Below, piece by piece: positions 1 through 7,981 of a DNA stretch of 64,000 bases. Position 1 is the stretch's first letter; every line of letters begins with the position of its first letter. The notes under the pieces were generated by a model that saw only the letters and a program-made list of their open reading frames with translations, searched no databases and was not told the origin of the DNA. The position numbers were made by a program, and so were the translations under genes. The stretch covers positions 1,798,001-1,862,000 of the forward strand of contig OY969110.1 of assembly GCA_963697995.1 (NCBI GenBank). Reading direction: 5' to 3'. Source of the stretch: MFD00082-c5 sp963697995. Its GTDB lineage: Bacteria > Chlamydiota > Chlamydiia > Chlamydiales > JAJFMB01.

Positions 1-1208
1 AAGCCCCACTTAAGAAAAAATTTAAAAGCTGTTTGAGCTTTTTCTTTTAGAAATTCCCCCAAAAACTTAAACATTTCGACAACTCTTTTTTTCATCACGA
101 CAATTTTATCAGAAAAATTCTTAAGTCTTTGAATCAAAGGGGTTTTAAAGGAATTAACCCAATTTAATGGGGTCATAAGCCCCATCCAAATAGTAATTAA
201 GGTTTGTTGAAAAGGAATCGCTTCAAAAAGGGTAGGAGAAAAAAATGATTCTATTTTTTTTAATCCTTTTTCAAAAGAGGCCTTCAATTTAGTAGCTCTT
301 TTAACCAATTTTTCGATAAACGGAGTTGTTTTTTTTAGAATCTTCTCTGCAAAACTAAGAGTTGCTTTAAAGGCTTTACTAAAGGGAGAGGTCAGTTTTA
401 ATCCGAAGGAGTGAACAGAAGAGAAAAAATCGACTGCCTTTTGCTCAATTTTTTGAGAAACATTAGAAATGACTTTGGATCCTTTTTCAAAAATTTTAGA
501 TCCCTTGGACAATTGATTTTTGACGGAATTTAAAACCTTTTCTCCAATGACTCGAAGTTTCTCAAAACTTTTTTCCATTTTTTCAGCGATTGGATTTAAA
601 CTTTGTTGAAATGATGAGCTTTTTTCAATTGTTTTAGTAATAAATTTTTCAACCATTTGAAAGGGGCGCATGAGGTTTTTCCCAAGTTTTACCCCCATTT
701 CCTTAGCTTTTTCTTTAAGAGGCATTCCCTTTTCTTGAATAGCTCTTGCCACCTGAGTCATCTGTTTAACGACTCCCTCTTTAAACTCTTCAAATTTTTT
801 CTTAAGAAAAGCTGCCGATTTTATCAAAGGATCAAGCCCCAAATTCTGAAAAAACTTCATAGAACTTTCAAATATTGGAATGAGTTTTTCACCAAGAAGA
901 GGTATAAACTCTTCAGCGATCCATTTTGGAGCTGTAAATAAAACAAAATAGGTGGGAAGAAGAAAAAATAAGAGAACGCCTTTACCCATTTTTCCAACGG
1001 CGACTAAAGCACCATCAGGGGTTAAAATCCCGGCTTGTTCGAGTTTATCGTGGACATTTTTCTCAACCCCTTCCCAAGACTCTTTTGAAGGCATCCCTTT
1101 TTCAGTTTTTGATACCACAACTCTTGCCACAAGATTTTGGGTGGTATACATCCCAAAATCTTGGGGTGTTTTAGACATTGAATCTCTTGAGGGCAAGCCT
1201 GCTGACAT
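1..1208 (-). CDS. Hypothetical protein, 3' end beyond the window
   Basis: On the minus strand an uninterrupted frame runs from an ATG at 1208 past base 1, giving 402 codons with no stop. The start follows a GGA-rich stretch (AAGGAAAAAGGA). The visible protein is Lys/Phe-rich, with a hydrophobic segment at about residues 77-93 followed by a long amphipathic region made of repeated patterns such as EKxxK and FEKxxK, suggesting helical or coiled structure. A second hydrophobic patch (WMGLMTPLNWV) comes near residue 345. It is divergent from the small basic protein genes at 1377 and 1564. I do not recognise the family. By position it could correspond to a chlamydial gene just upstream of CT422, but that is inference. 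The frame was checked base by base; the product is unknown. Confidence 0.75.
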   Translation of the reverse strand, partial: MSAGLPSRDSMSKTPQDFGMYTTQNLVARVVVSKTEKGMPSKESWEGVEKNVHDKLEQAGILTPDGALVAVGKMGKGVLLFFLLPTYFVLFTAPKWIAEEFIPLLGEKLIPIFESSMKFFQNLGLDPLIKSAAFLKKKFEEFKEGVVKQMTQVARAIQEKGMPLKEKAKEMGVKLGKNLMRPFQMVEKFITKTIEKSSSFQQSLNPIAEKMEKSFEKLRVIGEKVLNSVKNQLSKGSKIFEKGSKVISNVSQKIEQKAVDFFSSVHSFGLKLTSPFSKAFKATLSFAEKILKKTTPFIEKLVKRATKLKASFEKGLKKIESFFSPTLFEAIPFQQTLITIWMGLMTPLNWVNSFKTPLIQRLKNFSDKIVVMKKRVVEMFKFLGEFLKEKAQTAFKFFLKWG

Positions 1209-1376
1209 ATAGTCCTTTTTCCTTTATTATAGAGGGAATAGTTTAACTTTTAATAAATTTTATGTAAAGTTTCTTCAAAGAAAACGACACCTTAAGATTT
1301 TTTTCATCGTTTAGACTTGCATTCTTTTCAATATTGAGCTAGAATTAACGATATCTTTAAAAGATTGGAGATCCCC

Positions 1377-1550
1377 ATGACAAGAATGAGTAAACAAAAC
1401 GAAAGACGCCATGTTTCCCCGAGAAGGACGCGTAATCCTTCCCCTAAGACAGGTCCATTGAAAGACAACCTTCCTTTAGGGTTCAAAGAACACGTCAATG
1501 CAATCCCAGCCGATGCTCAAGGCCTCGCGTTCATCCCAAAATTCAAATAA
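1377..1550 (+). CDS. Small basic hypothetical protein (57 aa)
   Basis: A 57-residue protein starts at ATG 1377, with GGAG at 1367-1370 six bases upstream; an in-frame ATG at 1386 is an alternative. The N-terminal half is strongly basic (ERRHVSPRRTR), the rest Pro/Lys-rich, ending in PKFK. It is followed after 13 bases by a second small basic protein and then ybeY. The arrangement of two tiny genes before the YbeY gene resembles the CT421.1/CT421.2 layout I recall for Chlamydia trachomatis. No domain is recognisable. A nucleic-acid or ribosome-associated role is only suggested by its charge. Confidence 0.65.
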   Translation: MTRMSKQNERRHVSPRRTRNPSPKTGPLKDNLPLGFKEHVNAIPADAQGLAFIPKFK

Positions 1551-1563
1551 AGGAAGTCATAAT

Positions 1564-1722
1564 ATGTCCAGACACCCTAGCTTTGGTAAATCCAGTGGCA
1601 CAAAACAGAAAAGAAACGTTCTTAACAGATACGAAAGAATCGATATCTTGAAAAAATTAGGACGTTGGAGCGAAGACAAAAACAAACGTGTTACGGGTCT
1701 TCCTAAAACACCTTCAGCTTAA
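1564..1722 (+). CDS. Chlamydia/Verrucomicrobia-type small basic protein
   Basis: This 52-residue protein opens MSRHPSFGKSSG, carries the block KRNVLNRYERIDILKK and ends GLPKTPSA. That pattern matches my memory of the small basic protein family shared by Chlamydiae and Verrucomicrobia, thought to be ribosome-associated; exact function is not established. The start was set at ATG 1564 because AGGAAG sits eight bases upstream and because family members begin MSxHPS. A longer in-frame reading from 1498 would overlap the preceding gene. It lies 11 bases upstream of ybeY, so co-transcription is likely. Confidence 0.8.
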   Translation: MSRHPSFGKSSGTKQKRNVLNRYERIDILKKLGRWSEDKNKRVTGLPKTPSA

Positions 1723-1733
1723 ATTGAAGTTTT

Positions 1734-2183
1734 GTGGACGTTGATATCCATAATGAACAAAGTGTTCTTCCTCTTTCTGAAGAGAAGGTCACCGCTGTAG
1801 TTCAAGCCTTTAAAAATTTCTATCACCTCCCCCATGAGGAGGTGATCATTCACTTTATCTCTAAAGAGGAGATAACACGTCTTCACGGCGAGTTTTTTGA
1901 CGACGAAACCCCGACGGATTGCATCTCCTTCCCTTTAGACGATGCCGATACTCCTGGACACCGAATCCTTGGCGAAATTTTTGTCTGCCCAGAGGTAGCT
2001 ATTGAGTATGGGAAAGATCATCGAATTAACCCTTACGATGAGACACTTCTTTACACAATTCACGCTCTTTTGCATTTAATCGGGTTCGATGATATTGAAG
2101 AGAATGAAAGAGCTAAAATGAGGGAGCAGGAAGCTCTCATCTTAAACCACTTAAATAAATTAAGCCTTTCCTTTAAACCTTAA
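1734..2183 (+). CDS. ybeY: Endoribonuclease YbeY
   Basis: YbeY is a zinc-dependent endoribonuclease needed for 16S rRNA 3'-end maturation and ribosome quality control in bacteria. The 149-residue product has the family core: a TDCISFPLDD segment (about residues 61-70), ILGEIFVCPEVA, and the metal site HALLHLIGFDD near residues 110-120. The usual site is H-x3-H-x5-H; here the last ligand position is Asp rather than His. The start is GTG 1734, 11 bases after the small basic protein gene, with TTGAAG upstream. The next gene, a CBS-domain protein, follows by 15 bases, as in the CT422-CT423 pair of C. trachomatis. Confidence 0.9.
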   Translation: MDVDIHNEQSVLPLSEEKVTAVVQAFKNFYHLPHEEVIIHFISKEEITRLHGEFFDDETPTDCISFPLDDADTPGHRILGEIFVCPEVAIEYGKDHRINPYDETLLYTIHALLHLIGFDDIEENERAKMREQEALILNHLNKLSLSFKP

Positions 2184-2198
2184 ACCTACGAGGGCTGT

Positions 2199-3479
2199 TT
2201 GTCTGATTCTCACCTTTTTTGGTTAGCGCTTATTGCGCTTTTTGGGACTTTCCTTCTCAGTTTACTTGGAGCCTCCTTCCGTCGCCTCTATCAACTCAGC
2301 TCCCACCCAGATTTAAAAAAATTGACTAAAGGTTTTTTTTATTACCCTTTTCACGTCCTTTTTTTTCCAAAAAAGGAAGTAGAAACCCTCTATTTTGTCA
2401 CCATTACGGGACAGGCGATCACAAGGTTTGTTTTTGCTGTAAGCAGCATGGCGCTTTTAAGAGATTCTACGCCCCGTTTTTTTATGGGGGGATTATTTCT
2501 GATACTGACTCTTTTTATCTTAGGTGACTATATTCCAAGGACTTTGGGGACTCTTTACCCGCATAAGATGCTTAAAATTTTTTCAGCTCTCGCTTCCCCT
2601 TTCTTTTTTTTAGCCTTTCCCCTAGCAGCTCTTTTCTTATGGTTACCTCAGCCCTTAAAGAAAAATGCTTATTTCACTCAATTTTTAGAGGGGCCCCAAA
2701 CGGAGGCTGAACGAGATGTTCTCCAGGTGGTTAGGAAGGCACAACTGACCGATATTGAACCTCACGAAAAAAATTTAATCGGCTCCGTTCTGACCTTTAG
2801 GGAGAGGATCGCAAGAGAAGTGATGGTTCCAAGGGTTGATGTCTTTAGCTTAAACGCAGAAACTACGATTAGGGAAGCGGCAAAAGTGATGATCGATGAG
2901 GGGTATAGCCGGGTTCCTATTTACGAAGAGAGCGTGGACAATATAGTAGGCGTCTTGATGTTTAAGGATGTGACAAGAGAGCTTTTGAATGAAAAGCAAG
3001 CGGATCAGCCGATTTCGATTCTTCAAAAACCTGTTCTCTACACGCCAGAGACTAAAAAAATCTCAGCTCTTCTCCAAGAGTTTCGAAAGAAACATCTTCA
3101 TCTTGCGATCGTAGTGGATGAATATGGTGGAACAGAAGGGATTATAACGATTGAGGACATTTTAGAAGAGATTGTAGGAGAGATAGCCGACGAGTATGAC
3201 GACACTGAGGAGAAACTTTTTCACCCTCTGCCGGACGGCTCAGTTATCCTCGATGCCAGAATGAGTATTTTGGATATCGAACACGAACTTGGTATCGCGA
3301 TTCCTCAAGAGGGGGATTACGATACGATTGGAGGGTACGCGTTTCACACAGCAGGCTCGATTCCCTCTAAAGGGTTTGTTATTCACCACGACGATTTTGA
3401 CTTAGAGATTGTTAAATCAAATGAAAGATGTGTTGAAAAACTGCGATTACGAAAGAGATCGCCAAAAGAGATTGATTAA
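2199..3479 (+). CDS. DUF21/CBS-domain CorC/HlyC-type membrane protein
   Basis: This 426-residue protein has hydrophobic segments in its first 150 residues (DUF21-like), then a tandem CBS pair. One CBS unit is visible around VMVPRVDVFSL with GYSRVPIYEES, the other around HLAIVVDEYGGTEGIITIEDILEEIVGE. It ends in a CorC/HlyC-type C-terminal domain (GDYDTIGGYAFH, LRLRKRSPKE). Such proteins are inner-membrane proteins linked to Mg2+ or other ion transport, with CBS domains binding adenine nucleotides; the hemolysin name is historical. The start is TTG 2199 behind a GAGGG ribosome site. Its last 59 bases recur, diverged, at 3872-3930. Confidence 0.85.
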   Translation: MSDSHLFWLALIALFGTFLLSLLGASFRRLYQLSSHPDLKKLTKGFFYYPFHVLFFPKKEVETLYFVTITGQAITRFVFAVSSMALLRDSTPRFFMGGLFLILTLFILGDYIPRTLGTLYPHKMLKIFSALASPFFFLAFPLAALFLWLPQPLKKNAYFTQFLEGPQTEAERDVLQVVRKAQLTDIEPHEKNLIGSVLTFRERIAREVMVPRVDVFSLNAETTIREAAKVMIDEGYSRVPIYEESVDNIVGVLMFKDVTRELLNEKQADQPISILQKPVLYTPETKKISALLQEFRKKHLHLAIVVDEYGGTEGIITIEDILEEIVGEIADEYDDTEEKLFHPLPDGSVILDARMSILDIEHELGIAIPQEGDYDTIGGYAFHTAGSIPSKGFVIHHDDFDLEIVKSNERCVEKLRLRKRSPKEID

Positions 3480-3567
3480 AAGATTCTCTTTTGTACCCTT
3501 GCCCTTGCCCATTAAGCATCAAACGAGGTCATGTATTTAAAACCGCGAAGCGGTTGCCAGAGGGGGT

Positions 3568-3598
3568 AAAGGGGGAACCGCGCAGGGGTTCCCCCTTT
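3568..3598. repeat. Perfect 12-bp inverted repeat (hairpin)
   Basis: AAAGGGGGAACC (3568-3579) pairs exactly with GGTTCCCCCTTT (3587-3598) around a 7-base loop. It sits in a G+C-rich patch after the CBS gene. No T-run follows on the plus strand, so it is not a classical intrinsic terminator in that direction, though it could still end or stabilise transcripts. Confidence 0.6.
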
Positions 3599-3871
3599 AA
3601 AGATCCTTAAAGTTGCTCTCAAAAATGGTAGAAAAATCCATTGAATGCATTAGTGGGATAGGTTCATGAGGTAAAAGGCCTTCTATTTTTTGTGAATTAT
3701 AATCAAGAATTTGGGGCATGACACTTTCACTGTCCTTGCCCTTAAACCGTTTAGTAAGTGTTTTCACTTTTTAGAAATAAATCTATCCAGAAAAAATGAT
3801 ATGAAACCGCAAGGGCAAGTTTAGGGAAAAGGGGAAGAGGGCAAGGGTGAGGGAAGAATACCATAAATATC

Positions 3872-3930
3872 ACGAAAGATGGGTTGAAAAATTACGTTTA
3901 CGAAACAGATCGCCAAAAGAGATTGATTAA
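3872..3930 (+). pseudogene. Remnant of a second CBS/CorC paralogue (3' end only)
   Basis: These 59 bases match the 3' end of the CBS gene (3421-3479) at about 53 positions and end in the same TAA. Read in frame they give HERWVEKLRLRNRSPKEID against NERCVEKLRLRKRSPKEID in the intact gene. Several of the base changes are synonymous, as expected of a copy that evolved under coding constraint. The rest of the paralogue is missing, so this looks like the tail of a deleted tandem duplicate. Confidence 0.55.
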
Positions 3931-3985
3931 GAAAGTCTAAAAGAGATAAAATCGGACTTTTTACTCTTGAGGAGACTTTTCATTT

Positions 3986-5998
3986 ATGCGACGAGCCATT
4001 TGCACCACAGAACCTAGTCAATCTTATGCCGGTGACATTAATACTTGGAAATTCATCTACACCCCAGCACACAATTTGCCAAAAGGCACTCTCTTAAAGT
4101 TCAACCTTAATAGCCCCGGTCGCGATATCGACTGGCAACTACCCTCCGTTGATCTAAACGAAGCCTCAAATGTGATCTATGGACGCTTCGACAACGGCAA
4201 TACAATACCTGCAAAACTTATCGAGTATCAAGACCGGTTTGCTCCCGATTACGAATTCACTCTAAATGAGGAAGTCCCCATGGGAGTTCCTTTCACAATC
4301 ATTTTAGGTTCGCCAAAACTTCAAAAACCCCATTTGACGAAAAATGGCACTAAAGCACAGGTTTTTGCAGAAAGACGACGCACTTTTATCTTACAAGTCG
4401 ATCCAACAGGAAAAGGAGCCTACGAAGAAGAAGAGCATTTCACTTTAGATGTAAAAGGAGGAAAACTCTCTTTAATTCGGATCTTAACACCCTCTTTTGT
4501 CACAAAAAATAAACGTTTTGATATCGTTGTCAGGTTTGAAGATGAAAATGGAAACTTAACCAATAACGCTCCCGAAAACACCCTTATCGAGCTCAGCTAT
4601 GAACAATTAAGAGAAAACCTCAATTGGAAACTCTTCGTTCCTGAGACTGGTTTTATTACACTCCCAAACCTCTACTTTAATGAAGCAGGAACCTACACCA
4701 TCACCCTCACCTCTAACACGATGAAAGAAGTGTTTAAATCAGCTCCCATCAAGTGTTTTAACGACAATAAAAAAAATCTCTTCTGGGGGCTCTTACACGG
4801 TGAGTCTGAGCGAATCGACTCAACGGACAATATCGAAGCGTGTTTGCGCCATTTTAGAGACGAAAGAGCTTTTCACTTTTATGCTCCCTCAAACTTTGAG
4901 AATATCGAAGAAACAAGCAACGAAACGTGGAAATTGATCTCCCAAAACGTCACCGATTTTGATGAAAATGACCGTTTTACCACCTTCTTAGGTTTTCAGT
5001 GGCATGGGGACAAACCAGATGAGGGAATTAGACAATTTATTTGGGCAAAAGACAATAAACCTATTTTGAGAAAAAAAGAGGCTAAAAATAGTTCCCTTAA
5101 AAAACTTTATCGAACATTGGCTCCAAAAGAGGCGATCTCGATCCCTTGCTTTACCATGGGTAAAGGGTACTCTTGCGACTTTTCTGACTTCAACCCCGAT
5201 TTTGAAAGAGTTGTAGAGATTTACAACGCCTGGGGATCATCCGAATGTTTGGCTAAACAAGGCAATTTAACACCCATCACAGGAGCTAAAAAAGCGGTAA
5301 AAGAAACAGCTGAGGGCTCGATTCAAAAAGCGCTTAATAGTAACTTGCGTTTTGGTTTTACCGCCGGCGGTTTAGATGATAGAGGCATTTACGCAGACTT
5401 TTTCGACAACGGGCAAGAGCAATACCCTCCAGGCCTTACAGGAATCATCGCAGAGGAGCAGTCCAGGGGAAGTCTTTTTGAAGCCCTATATAACCGCTCC
5501 TGTTTTGCAACAACAGGAAAAAGGATCATCGTGGGTTTAGAGCTTGCACAAGCTAAAATGGGCTCAGAAATTAAGACGACTGATAAGCCGGGTCTGCTTG
5601 TCAACAGACATCTCTCCTTTTACGTCGCTGGTACTGGAAAAATCCACAAAATCGAAATCATCAGAAACGGTGAAGTGATTCATTCAGTAGAGCCTACAAG
5701 TTACTTCTACGATGGTATTTTTGACGATTTAACACCCTTAACAAAAGTCACCATCGATGCAGCAGATAAAAAGCCACCCTTTGTCTACTACTATATCAGA
5801 GTTATTCAAGAAGATGGGCACATGGCCTGGAGTTCCCCTATCTGGGTTGACTATCTCCCTGTCCCACCTGGAAGCCGAAAATCAATGGTTAAGCCTTTAA
5901 AACCTCTTAAAAAAGAAATAGAACTTTTGATTGAAGAGGAAGAAGAAGTAGAAGAAGAAGAGGATGAGACTGAATTTACCGACGTGGATGAGGAATAA
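3986..5998 (+). CDS. DUF3604-like protein (CT425-type)
   Basis: A 670-residue protein begins at ATG 3986 with GAGGAG upstream. It has a beta-rich N-terminal third (about residues 1-260), then a block typical of PHP/DUF3604-type proteins: NLFWGLLHGESER near residue 267, FLGFQWHG, and VEIYNAWGSSEC around 415. A later segment, GFTAGGLDDRGIYAD, precedes a C-terminal beta domain and a strongly acidic tail (runs of Glu). The H-G-E/S motif in place of HxH makes metal-dependent activity uncertain. It is spaced two bases from the next gene and sits where CT425 lies in C. trachomatis, between the YbeY/CBS pair and ubiE. Function unknown; the DUF3604 call is from pattern recognition. Confidence 0.65.
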   Translation: MRRAICTTEPSQSYAGDINTWKFIYTPAHNLPKGTLLKFNLNSPGRDIDWQLPSVDLNEASNVIYGRFDNGNTIPAKLIEYQDRFAPDYEFTLNEEVPMGVPFTIILGSPKLQKPHLTKNGTKAQVFAERRRTFILQVDPTGKGAYEEEEHFTLDVKGGKLSLIRILTPSFVTKNKRFDIVVRFEDENGNLTNNAPENTLIELSYEQLRENLNWKLFVPETGFITLPNLYFNEAGTYTITLTSNTMKEVFKSAPIKCFNDNKKNLFWGLLHGESERIDSTDNIEACLRHFRDERAFHFYAPSNFENIEETSNETWKLISQNVTDFDENDRFTTFLGFQWHGDKPDEGIRQFIWAKDNKPILRKKEAKNSSLKKLYRTLAPKEAISIPCFTMGKGYSCDFSDFNPDFERVVEIYNAWGSSECLAKQGNLTPITGAKKAVKETAEGSIQKALNSNLRFGFTAGGLDDRGIYADFFDNGQEQYPPGLTGIIAEEQSRGSLFEALYNRSCFATTGKRIIVGLELAQAKMGSEIKTTDKPGLLVNRHLSFYVAGTGKIHKIEIIRNGEVIHSVEPTSYFYDGIFDDLTPLTKVTIDAADKKPPFVYYYIRVIQEDGHMAWSSPIWVDYLPVPPGSRKSMVKPLKPLKKEIELLIEEEEEVEEEEDETEFTDVDEE

Positions 5999-6000
5999 AA

Positions 6001-6210
6001 ATGGTAACCATTCTTTTGGCGATCGGTTTAGTTTTTTTAAGTCTCATTTTAATCGCTTTAAGCTTATTTCTAACAGGCAAAATGCGCGTTAGAATTGGCA
6101 CTTGTGGAAAATTTCCCGGAAAAAAAAAGGGAGCTTGCGACAAGGAATCCTCTTGTGAGCTATGCTCCTCAAAGCCCAAAGAAAATTGTAAAGATGATGA
6201 CGACATATAA
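6001..6210 (+). CDS. Small Cys-rich membrane protein, possibly NqrM-like
   Basis: This 69-residue product has one transmembrane helix (about residues 3-26) followed by a short Lys/Cys tail with CGKFPGKKKGAC, SSCELC and a terminal NCKDDDDI. A single helix followed by a Cys cluster resembles NqrM (DUF539), which helps deliver Fe to the Na+-translocating NADH:quinone reductase; chlamydiae use Na+-NQR. The Cys spacing is not a clear match, so this is tentative. The start ATG 6001 follows GAGGA that overlaps the stop of the upstream gene, and the gene overlaps ubiE, so the three are probably co-translated. Confidence 0.6.
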   Translation: MVTILLAIGLVFLSLILIALSLFLTGKMRVRIGTCGKFPGKKKGACDKESSCELCSSKPKENCKDDDDI

Positions 6211-6922
6211 CAAACAAAAACCGGATAGTATTAAACAACTTTTTGGGAGCATAGCGAGCTCCTACGATTTAACCAATAGCGTTCTCTCTTTTAGTCTCCA
6301 CCGTTTCTGGAATCAAGAGCTTGTTAGATTGGTGACACAAGATAGCGAGCCTAAAGTGTATTTGGACCTCTGTTCAGGAACAGGAGAGATTGCCATTGCC
6401 TACTTAAAGCGGCAACAAAAAAGAAAAAAAGTCATTTTTTTGGACTTCTGTAAAGAAATGCTCGATTTTGCCAAGGAAAAAACTAAAAATTTAGCTGTAA
6501 AACACGAACTTGAATTTATCGAAGCTGATGCTCAAACCATCCCTCTACCCGAAATGAGCGTCTCTTGCGTTTCCATGGCGTATGGGATTCGAAATGTTAA
6601 AGATGTCACCACTTGTGTTAAAGATGTTTGGCGCGTTCTAGAGCCTGGAGGTACTTTTGGCATTTTGGAGCTTACTCGGCCTAAAAATAAGTTGCTTTGT
6701 TTTGGTCACACGCTCTATTTAAAGCTTTTTTTACCCGTTGCAGGGCGTCTTATTGCAAGAAATGGAGAGGCTTACCGCTACCTTTGCCAAAGCATTAGAA
6801 CCTTCACAGAACCTAAAGATTTAGAAAAAATTATGGAGGAAACCGGTTTTGAAACGGTTTACAGCAAACCCCTTTTAGGAGGCATTGCCACCATCCTCTT
6901 CGGAAGAAAACCGTTGGTTTAA
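6194..6922 (+). CDS. ubiE: Demethylmenaquinone methyltransferase UbiE/MenG
   Basis: UbiE/MenG is the SAM-dependent C-methyltransferase that converts demethylmenaquinone to menaquinone at the membrane. Family landmarks are present: a start region YDLTNSVLSFSLHRFWNQ, SAM motif I LDLCSGTGEIAIAY (about residues 50-63), DFCKEMLDFAKEK, and the post-motif AYGIRNVKD and EPGGTFGILELTRP. I set the start at ATG 6194 (ATG 6197 also possible), inside the end of the preceding small gene; the longer reading from 6095 lacks homologous character. The 3' end overlaps menE on the opposite strand by 48 bases. It supplies the last step after the adjacent men operon. Confidence 0.9.
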   Translation: MMTTYNKQKPDSIKQLFGSIASSYDLTNSVLSFSLHRFWNQELVRLVTQDSEPKVYLDLCSGTGEIAIAYLKRQQKRKKVIFLDFCKEMLDFAKEKTKNLAVKHELEFIEADAQTIPLPEMSVSCVSMAYGIRNVKDVTTCVKDVWRVLEPGGTFGILELTRPKNKLLCFGHTLYLKLFLPVAGRLIARNGEAYRYLCQSIRTFTEPKDLEKIMEETGFETVYSKPLLGGIATILFGRKPLV

Positions 6923-7981
6923 AACCATTTTTTTCAAATCTTCTCTCATTATTTTCCCAAGAGGTGTCCGAGGAAAACTCTCCACTTCAAAAACCTCATG
7001 AATTTTCGCAACGGGAAGTACCCTTTTATTAAACTGATCGACGATCCATTTAACGTTTAAACTCTCTGCTCTTTCATACACAAAAGCTATTTTCTCACCT
7101 CGCCGCTCATCTGGAATTGGTACAAGAGTCATCTTTGACGTTTGACACACCTCTTGCAAAAGTTCCTCTAAAGAAGATAAATAGATCCCCTCACCACAAA
7201 TTTTGATGTAGTCAGAGCTTCGACCCATAACCTTTAGCTTTCCCTCCTCCAACAAACCTGCATCTTCTGTTGGAAACCACCCCTCTTTTTTTGGGTCCGA
7301 TAAAACAATTCGCTCTTTTTCAAAAAAAGCATAGCTAGTCAATAAACTTTTACCCTTAATCCAAAGCCTTTCGTCGACGCTCTTTAAAGAGAGGTGGGGT
7401 AGCGGATAAAGAGTCTTTTGATTTAAAAAACTTGTAGCCACTTGTGAAGCACACTCAGTCATTCCATAAGTAAGATAAAGAGGCCAAGCTAACTTAATTC
7501 CTTTTTCAAACAAATGATCGGGAAAAAATCCCCCTCCAATAAAAACTCCTTTCAAGTTTTTTGGAGCTTTTAGTCCCTTATCGATTAAATCGACCATCTG
7601 AGTGGGAACTAAAGAGGTAAACGAAGCGTTTTTTTCTTCGACAAGTTTTAAAAAGCTTTCTGGATCCCACTTCTCAAGAGGGTAAACCTTTCCCCCAGTC
7701 AAAAAACTTCGAGCATAAATACTAAGCCCTCCGACGTGAAAAATGGGTAAGGGATTGACCCAAATATCCCCTCTTTTACAATCAATCCAACTGTTGACAG
7801 CCTCCGCTGAGGAAAGAAGAGCCTCTTTTGAGAGCGCCACCCCTTTTACCCCCCCGGTTGTCCCGGAGGTTAAAAGCCAAAAGTGGGAAGGATAAAGGGA
7901 TTTCAAAGAAGCCACTAATGGGGGTACTTTTTTTAAGCGAGGATTGATCAATACAAAAGACTCTTGGCTTTCAAAATTCAT
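6875..7981 (-). CDS. menE: 2-succinylbenzoate-CoA ligase MenE
   Basis: MenE adenylates o-succinylbenzoate and joins it to CoA. The protein (368 residues from ATG 7981) belongs to the ANL superfamily: P-loop TSGTTGGVKGV near residue 39, NPLPIFHVGGLS, YGMTECASQ near residue 170, then the ATP-binding Asp (WFPTEDAG) and hinge GRSSDYIKICGEGIYL. The C-terminal Lys motif is TPLGKIMR. It is shorter than most ligases (about 450 residues), starting just before the P-loop; a reduced N-terminus is common in MenE. ATG 7981 overlaps the menC stop (ATGA) with GGAGG just upstream. It is the last gene of the men operon. Confidence 0.88.
   Translation of the reverse strand: MNFESQESFVLINPRLKKVPPLVASLKSLYPSHFWLLTSGTTGGVKGVALSKEALLSSAEAVNSWIDCKRGDIWVNPLPIFHVGGLSIYARSFLTGGKVYPLEKWDPESFLKLVEEKNASFTSLVPTQMVDLIDKGLKAPKNLKGVFIGGGFFPDHLFEKGIKLAWPLYLTYGMTECASQVATSFLNQKTLYPLPHLSLKSVDERLWIKGKSLLTSYAFFEKERIVLSDPKKEGWFPTEDAGLLEEGKLKVMGRSSDYIKICGEGIYLSSLEELLQEVCQTSKMTLVPIPDERRGEKIAFVYERAESLNVKWIVDQFNKRVLPVAKIHEVFEVESFPRTPLGKIMREDLKKMVLNQRFSSEEDGGNAS

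Larger units (their letters stand above)
3480..3985. other. 506-bp gene-poor interval with paralogue remnant
   Basis: No intact gene is visible on either strand. The interval contains the hairpin at 3568-3598, several CTTGCCC/GGGCAAG-type short words scattered on both strands, and at 3872-3930 a diverged copy of the last 59 bases of the preceding gene. In C. trachomatis a small RsbV-type gene (CT424) lies at this position; no RsbV-like frame is seen here. Confidence 0.6.

Noticed and set aside
657..1212. Plus-strand frames at 657-941 and 952-1212 as genes
   Set aside because: They lie fully within the minus-strand frame that is open from 1208 through base 1; their composition is that of antisense shadows.
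3568..3598. Hairpin as a plus-strand intrinsic terminator
   Set aside because: Stem is strong but no T-run follows on the plus strand, so it was listed only as an inverted repeat.
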